Assembly (NCBI GenBank): GCA_002427735.1
Contig: DIYP01000007.1
Location: forward strand, 465,397-529,396
Length of the DNA stretch: 64,000 nucleotides
Direction: 5' to 3'
Origin: Flavobacteriales bacterium UBA6051
GTDB lineage: Bacteria > Bacteroidota > Bacteroidia > Flavobacteriales_D > Crocinitomicaceae
In this document: in pieces, positions 59,575-64,000 of the stretch
How the letters are laid out: each line of letters opens with the position of its first letter
How positions within the stretch are numbered: position 1 is the stretch's first letter
Position numbers and translations under genes: made by a program
The notes under the pieces: model-generated
Seen by the model: only the letters and a program-made list of their open reading frames with translations
The model's database searches: none
Told to the model about the DNA's origin: nothing

Positions 59575-61911
59575 ATGGTTAAACTACTACAATTCGGATT
59601 TATCTTTTTTTCATTTACTTTCTTCTCACTTACATTGAATGCCCAAAAGTTTGGATTTGCCGAGGTAATGAATAAACAACCTGACAGATTAACGACCTTT
59701 TGCATTCCTGTCAACGATCAAAATATGAAATTGATCGAGAACAGTGACGTAATAATCAAATACTATGCCGCTGATTGGGCATTTGTTACGGCAACTCCTC
59801 GCTGGATTAGTGAAAACAAGGCTTCCGGAGCATTAACCGATTTTTATTTTGAATATGCACCTCCTGTTTTATTGGCAGATTCTGCACGCGCTCACCATTT
59901 CGTAGATGATGTTCATACTGGAATGGGTGGACTGACGAGTTCTTACACTGGAAAAGACGTCATAATCGGTTATGTGGATACCGGTATCGATTACCAGCAT
60001 CCTGATTTCCAAGATGCCAATGGACAGACAAGAGTATTACGCTACTGGGACCAAACGATGCCAGATAATGCCTCCTCTCCTGCTCCATACGGATATGGGT
60101 ATGTTTGGGACAGCACTGACATTAACAATGGTACAATCACCAGTATGGATAATAGTGCTCATGGCTCTACTGTAGCTGGACAAGGCTCAGGAAATGGATT
60201 AGCGAATGGTACGAACAAGGGAATGGCTCCTGACTCGAAAATCATCATTGTTGAAAGTGATTTTTCAAGACCAAACTGGACACTCACAGTTGCGGATGCA
60301 TGCGATTATATTTTTAAGGTTGCAGATACAATGGGAATTCCAGCGGTCGTAAACTTAAGTCTTGGATCGTACCTTGGAAGTCATGATGGAAATGATCCTG
60401 CCGCAGAGGCTATTGAAGCGTTGCTCGATGAAAAACCCGGGCGAATTGTTGTTGCGGCTGCTGGAAACGCTGGCTCTCAAGGACGTCATCACCAGCAGGG
60501 TAATCCAACTGCCGATACAAACTTTGTTTGGTTTGTAAATGCTACATGGGGAAACCCATCATTCGGTGTTAACACCATCTTTTTTGACTTATGGTCGGAT
60601 CAGGCAGATGCCACATGGGATTTTGCTATGGGGGCCAATAATGAAGGTCCAGGTTGGAGCGATCGTGGTAGAACAAATTTTCACGGAGCTACTTCTTCTA
60701 TTGGAAACGTTATTTATGACACACTGTGGAACAATGGAAATCAGTTGTTGACTATTGAAGTCTTTACGGAGTATGTTGGCAATAACTATCACATGCAATT
60801 CTTGGCGCGTATTGACTCAGTTGGACTGCGTTATCGTTTTGAAACTACTGGATCTGGAAAATATGACCTTTGGAGTGGCGAGTGGTTAGGCTTTAACAAC
60901 CAGTATTGGTATGGTGCTCCAATAGCCGAATTCCCAGATTCTATTTATTATGTTGGCCCTGATACACTTCAAAGTATTGTTTCTTCCTGGAACTGTTCAG
61001 AAAAAGTCGTTTCCGTAGCAAACATGCGAAATCGATTAGGGCACATTGATGCCAACGGGAATCAATACTATCCGGCAACCGATATGACTCCACCTGGACA
61101 AGTAACGCCTGGATCAAGTAAGGGTCCTAGCAGACATGGCGTTGTGAAGCCAGATGTTATTGCAGCTGGTGATGTATCATTGACAGCCGGGCCACTTTGG
61201 TTCATTCAAAATCCAAGTAATAACTCATCGATGGATCAGGGAGGAATGCACGTACGCAACGGAGGAACTTCAATGGCTGCACCTGTAGTTTCAGGAATAG
61301 CTGCGCTTTATCTGGAGCGTTGTAACAAAGCTACCTATCAGGATTTCCTAGATGATATTATTAATACGGCCTATACAGATCAATTCACCGGAACGGTGCC
61401 AAACTTCGCATATGGATATGGAAAAATTCACGCGTTGGATGCACTTTTAGAAACGACATTAGCAACAACACCAACAATTACAAGTGATTGGAGTACTTCA
61501 GTTTCTTCTTCTTCAGCCAATGGTTACCAATGGTACCTTGACGGAATGCTTCTTGATGGTGAAACAAATCAGGATTTGTTGGTTTCTTCTCCTTACGGAA
61601 CCTATGAAGTGGAAATCACAAATGCTGATGGTTGTACGGCTATTTCAGATCCATTCATTTTAACATTGAGCCTTCATGAAAATGATTCTGAACAAATTCT
61701 GGCTTATCCAAATCCAGCAGCATCTACTATTTCAATAGCCTCCGAAGCCGCTATTTACAAGGTTACGATGATTTCTATGAATGGAAATCATTTAGAAATT
61801 AATCAGTTAACACCAGGAAATTACTCTCTGGAAAATGTAGCGCAAGGTGCTTACACCATGGCCGTCGAAACAGAAAAAGGAGTTTATTATTCAAAAGTTA
61901 TTCGATTGTAA
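59575..61911 (+). CDS. T9SS-exported S8 (subtilisin-like) serine peptidase
   Basis: A 778-residue secreted protease. The signal peptide ends LNAQ. The S8 domain has D135 (GYVDTGIDY), H196 (AHGSTVAG) and S566 (GGTSMAAP), with a long insert before the Ser (about residues 310-480) of beta-sandwich character. Oxyanion Asn is in AAAGNAGSQ near 304. A T9SS type A domain spans about residues 700-778 (LAYPNPAASTISI). A short Ig-like region (TITSDWSTSVSS) precedes it. It is an extracellular protease, probably for protein degradation. Confidence 0.93.
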   Translation: MVKLLQFGFIFFSFTFFSLTLNAQKFGFAEVMNKQPDRLTTFCIPVNDQNMKLIENSDVIIKYYAADWAFVTATPRWISENKASGALTDFYFEYAPPVLLADSARAHHFVDDVHTGMGGLTSSYTGKDVIIGYVDTGIDYQHPDFQDANGQTRVLRYWDQTMPDNASSPAPYGYGYVWDSTDINNGTITSMDNSAHGSTVAGQGSGNGLANGTNKGMAPDSKIIIVESDFSRPNWTLTVADACDYIFKVADTMGIPAVVNLSLGSYLGSHDGNDPAAEAIEALLDEKPGRIVVAAAGNAGSQGRHHQQGNPTADTNFVWFVNATWGNPSFGVNTIFFDLWSDQADATWDFAMGANNEGPGWSDRGRTNFHGATSSIGNVIYDTLWNNGNQLLTIEVFTEYVGNNYHMQFLARIDSVGLRYRFETTGSGKYDLWSGEWLGFNNQYWYGAPIAEFPDSIYYVGPDTLQSIVSSWNCSEKVVSVANMRNRLGHIDANGNQYYPATDMTPPGQVTPGSSKGPSRHGVVKPDVIAAGDVSLTAGPLWFIQNPSNNSSMDQGGMHVRNGGTSMAAPVVSGIAALYLERCNKATYQDFLDDIINTAYTDQFTGTVPNFAYGYGKIHALDALLETTLATTPTITSDWSTSVSSSSANGYQWYLDGMLLDGETNQDLLVSSPYGTYEVEITNADGCTAISDPFILTLSLHENDSEQILAYPNPAASTISIASEAAIYKVTMISMNGNHLEINQLTPGNYSLENVAQGAYTMAVETEKGVYYSKVIRL

Positions 61912-61931
61912 GATTTAACTCGAAGAATTTA

Positions 61932-61939
61932 TATTTTTG
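61932..61939 (+). promoter_or_regulatory. -7 element of the DUF5606 gene (TATTTTTG)
   Basis: TATTTTTG matches TANNTTTG and lies 18 bp before the chosen ATG at 61958. It supports that start over the TTG at 61937, which lies inside the element. Confidence 0.5.
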
Positions 61940-61957
61940 GTGCTTCAAAATTTAAGA

Positions 61958-62458
61958 ATGGATTTATCAGGTATTATCTCTATTTCCGGTCGTCCGGGAT
62001 TGTTCAAAGTTGTTGCACAGGGAAAAAACAGCATCATTGTTGAATCTTTAGTTGACAATAAGCGTTTCCCTGCTTACTCTTCCGATCGCATTTCCGCGTT
62101 AGAAGACATCAGCATTTACACATATGACGATGACAAGCCTCTGAAAGATATTTTTCTAGGCATTCTTGAAAAAGTAGACGGCAAGGAAGGCCCATCACAC
62201 AAGGAAGATATTTCTGTTTTACAAGAGTACCTGTCGGATGTGCTTCCTGATTATGATGAAGACCGTGTGTACCCTTCGGATATTAAAAAAGTATTCCAAT
62301 GGTATAATATTCTTCACAAAGCAGGAGTAATGGTCGTTACGGAAGAGGAAGTTTCTGAAGAAACGAGTACTGAGGAGGAAGCGAAGCAAGAGGAAAAGCC
62401 TAAGGCAAAAAAGAAGGCACCTGCGAAGCCCAAGAAAAAGAAAGAAGAGAACGAATAA
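61958..62458 (+). CDS. DUF5606 domain-containing protein
   Basis: A 166-residue cytoplasmic protein from the ATG at 61958, giving the family start MDLSGIISISGRPGLFKVV. The DUF5606 domain covers about residues 1-125 (IIVESLVDNKRFPAYSSDRISALEDI in short motifs, KKVFQWYNILHKAGVM). A low-complexity tail rich in Glu and Lys follows. The family is Bacteroidota-specific and its function is unknown. Confidence 0.9.
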   Translation: MDLSGIISISGRPGLFKVVAQGKNSIIVESLVDNKRFPAYSSDRISALEDISIYTYDDDKPLKDIFLGILEKVDGKEGPSHKEDISVLQEYLSDVLPDYDEDRVYPSDIKKVFQWYNILHKAGVMVVTEEEVSEETSTEEEAKQEEKPKAKKKAPAKPKKKKEENE

Positions 62459-62465
62459 ATAATTG

Positions 62466-62489
62466 AAAGTCGGGTAACCGACTTTTTTT
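62466..62489 (+). terminator. Rho-independent terminator after the DUF5606 gene
   Basis: AAAGTCGG and CCGACTTT form an 8-bp stem with the tetraloop GTAA, followed by further T. It is just 11 bp upstream of the next start codon. Confidence 0.9.
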
Positions 62490-62500
62490 ATGTCCGAGAT

Positions 62501-64000
62501 ATGAAGATTAGTAAACCCACACGCACATTTGTTGACGAAGATTTGATTATAGACTCATGGGAATCTGTAGCGCCCTATTTTGATGATTTATTGAATCGAA
62601 AACTAGATTCACAGGAGGCATTTAATCAGTGGTTAAAGGATCAAAGTGAACTTGAAGCAATCCTTGAAGAAGACCAGGCTTGGCGTTATATTAAAATGAC
62701 AATTGATACACGCGATGAAGAACTAAGTAAGTCATTTACGTTTTTTGTATCTGAAATTCAACCGAAAATTGCTCCACTTCAAGATCAATTAAATCGTAAG
62801 CTGAATGAAAGTTCATATACAGCTGAACTGGAAAATGATCCAGCGTATACCATTCTTTTTAGAAGCATTCGAAAATCACTCGAGCTGTACAGAGAAGAAA
62901 ATGTTGCTATCGCCGCTGAGGTTGCTGAGGAAAGTCAAAAATTTGGTGCTATTTCCGGTGCACAAAGCATTGAGCATGAAGGAAAAACACTGACAATGCA
63001 AAAGGCTGCTTCTCTTTTAAAAGAACCGGACGAAGAATTGCGCAAAGAAATCTTCAATAAAATATCGGATAGAAGAAGGCAGGACGTTAATGCACTCAAT
63101 GAACTATTTGATTCATTGCTGAAAAAACGTCATCAAATTGCCGAAAATGCAGGGTTCAAGAACTTCCGTGATTATAAAATGGAAGCAATGGGACGTTTCG
63201 ATTATACCGTAAGTGACTGTTATGATTTTCATGCATCTGTAAAAGAGCTCATCGTTCCTATTTCTAAAAAAATGCAGCAAGAACGATTGGTAAAATTGGG
63301 GAAAGAGAAATTTATGCCTTGGGACTTGAGTGTTGATCCTGAAGGTAAAGCTCCGCTTAAGCCGTTTGAAACAGGAAAAGATTTATTAAATGGGACGGTA
63401 GACATGTTCTCCAAGATTGATCCATATTTCGGCGATTGTCTTTCTACCATGAACGAGATGAAACATTTAGATTTAGAATCTAAAGAAGGAAAGTCTCCCG
63501 GTGGTTACAATTATCCTCTTTATGAAATTGGTGTTCCATTCATTTTCATGAACGCTGTAGGTGCGCATCAAGATGTTGTAACAATGGTCCACGAAGGCGG
63601 TCACGCGGTTCACTCATTTCTGAGTCGTGAACTGGAGCTTACTGGTTTTAAAAGTACCCCTTCCGAAGTTGCTGAACTAGCTTCCATGTCAATGGAGTTA
63701 TTGTCTATGGAAGAATGGGGGCGATTCTATAAAGATTCAACTGAATTGAAACGAGCAAAAAAAGAACAACTTGAATCAATTCTAAAAATACTACCGTGGA
63801 TTGCTCAAGTAGACGAGTTCCAGCATTGGTTGTACGAGAATTATGATCACTCCCAAGAGGAGCGCACGAATAAATGGATTTCACTCTGTGAAGAATATGG
63901 AACTGGCTTAACGGATTGGACCGGTTTCGAAGACGTTCTTGAATCATCATGGCAACGTCAATTACACATTTTCGAAGTTCCGTTTTATTATATCGAATAC
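62501..64000 (+). CDS. M3 family oligoendopeptidase, 3' end missing (window edge)
   Basis: Five hundred codons are present from the ATG at 62501 with no stop before the window ends. The zinc-binding motif VHEGGHAVH is at residues 364-368 (HEGGH), with the helper Glu region STPSEVAELASMSMELL after it. N-terminal helices (FDDLLNRKLDSQEAFNQWL) match oligopeptidase F-type proteins. The usual length is about 560-570 residues, so roughly the last tenth is missing. It hydrolyses medium-length peptides in the cytoplasm. Confidence 0.93.
   Translation, partial: MKISKPTRTFVDEDLIIDSWESVAPYFDDLLNRKLDSQEAFNQWLKDQSELEAILEEDQAWRYIKMTIDTRDEELSKSFTFFVSEIQPKIAPLQDQLNRKLNESSYTAELENDPAYTILFRSIRKSLELYREENVAIAAEVAEESQKFGAISGAQSIEHEGKTLTMQKAASLLKEPDEELRKEIFNKISDRRRQDVNALNELFDSLLKKRHQIAENAGFKNFRDYKMEAMGRFDYTVSDCYDFHASVKELIVPISKKMQQERLVKLGKEKFMPWDLSVDPEGKAPLKPFETGKDLLNGTVDMFSKIDPYFGDCLSTMNEMKHLDLESKEGKSPGGYNYPLYEIGVPFIFMNAVGAHQDVVTMVHEGGHAVHSFLSRELELTGFKSTPSEVAELASMSMELLSMEEWGRFYKDSTELKRAKKEQLESILKILPWIAQVDEFQHWLYENYDHSQEERTNKWISLCEEYGTGLTDWTGFEDVLESSWQRQLHIFEVPFYYIEY

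Overview
The window is from a chromosome of the phylum Bacteroidota, most likely order Flavobacteriales (family uncertain; a Crocinitomicaceae- or Cryomorphaceae-like organism would fit). Evidence: several proteins end in type IX secretion (T9SS) sorting domains; lineage-restricted families occur (DUF4421, DUF5606, a DUF6089-like barrel, FecI/FecR with an STN protein, a DPP7-type S46 peptidase); promoters match the Bacteroidota TTG / TANNTTTG pattern; most genes lack Shine-Dalgarno sites. No tRNA, rRNA, CRISPR array, transposase, integrase or phage gene was seen. The one RNA gene is the small SRP RNA (ffs).

Layout. 1-4.8 kb: start of an ECF sigma factor, a helical-repeat protein, and a run of small four-helix membrane proteins (YiaA-like and three unknowns) ending in a DUF457 membrane hydrolase. 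4.8-12.3 kb: cytochrome P450, RhlE-type helicase, rhodanese lipoprotein, DUF4268 protein, a T9SS cargo protein, two lipoproteins, HMG-CoA lyase and quinone-dependent PyrD. 12.4-17.9 kb: outer-membrane barrel, sigma/membrane-protein pair, di-heme peroxidase, methyltransferase, DUF4421 protein. 17.9-25.8 kb: envelope/redox operon (amidase, MCE protein, two heterodisulfide-reductase-like Fe-S proteins with a HAD phosphatase between them) divergent from LptD. 25.8-34.3 kb: a dense forward operon (YqgE, RarA, LpxL-type acyltransferase, BNR-like protein, HD hydrolase, ROK kinase, GH92 mannosidase). 34.3-40.4 kb: lipoprotein, DPP7-like peptidase, sigma factor plus a very large transmembrane partner. 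40.5-43.9 kb: ECF sigma / FecR / STN-repeat-barrel signalling operon. 44-52.9 kb: vWA T9SS protein, cold-shock protein, GNAT, DUF2807, LuxC reductase, ferredoxin, SRP RNA, DUF4349 protein, fructose-6-phosphate-aldolase-like transaldolase (fsa). 55.8-64 kb: NHL-repeat T9SS protein, truncated hemoglobin, NTF2-like protein, two divergent S8 proteases, DUF5606 protein, and a 3'-truncated M3 oligoendopeptidase.

The most notable region is 52.6-55.8 kb. Two tandem paralogous proteins with the architecture of ClyA/HBL/Xax alpha-helical pore-forming toxins lie between the intact fsa gene and a second copy of the last 95 fsa codons. By hand alignment the duplicated end is a mosaic: about 97% identical in the middle 129 bp, but only about 71% and 79% on either side, with all right-flank changes synonymous. 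This looks like a toxin cassette acquired by recombination into fsa, bringing a replacement gene end and leaving the old end behind. The toxin operon is preceded by a perfect 16-bp palindrome and an atypically strong Shine-Dalgarno sequence.

A second theme is trans-envelope signalling: three sigma / partner pairs plus the start of a fourth sigma factor lie within 44 kb. Two of these systems have unusual partners: an STN protein whose TonB-dependent transporter is replaced by a 16-residue-repeat barrel, and an 879-residue anti-sigma-like protein with a CHU_C-like end.
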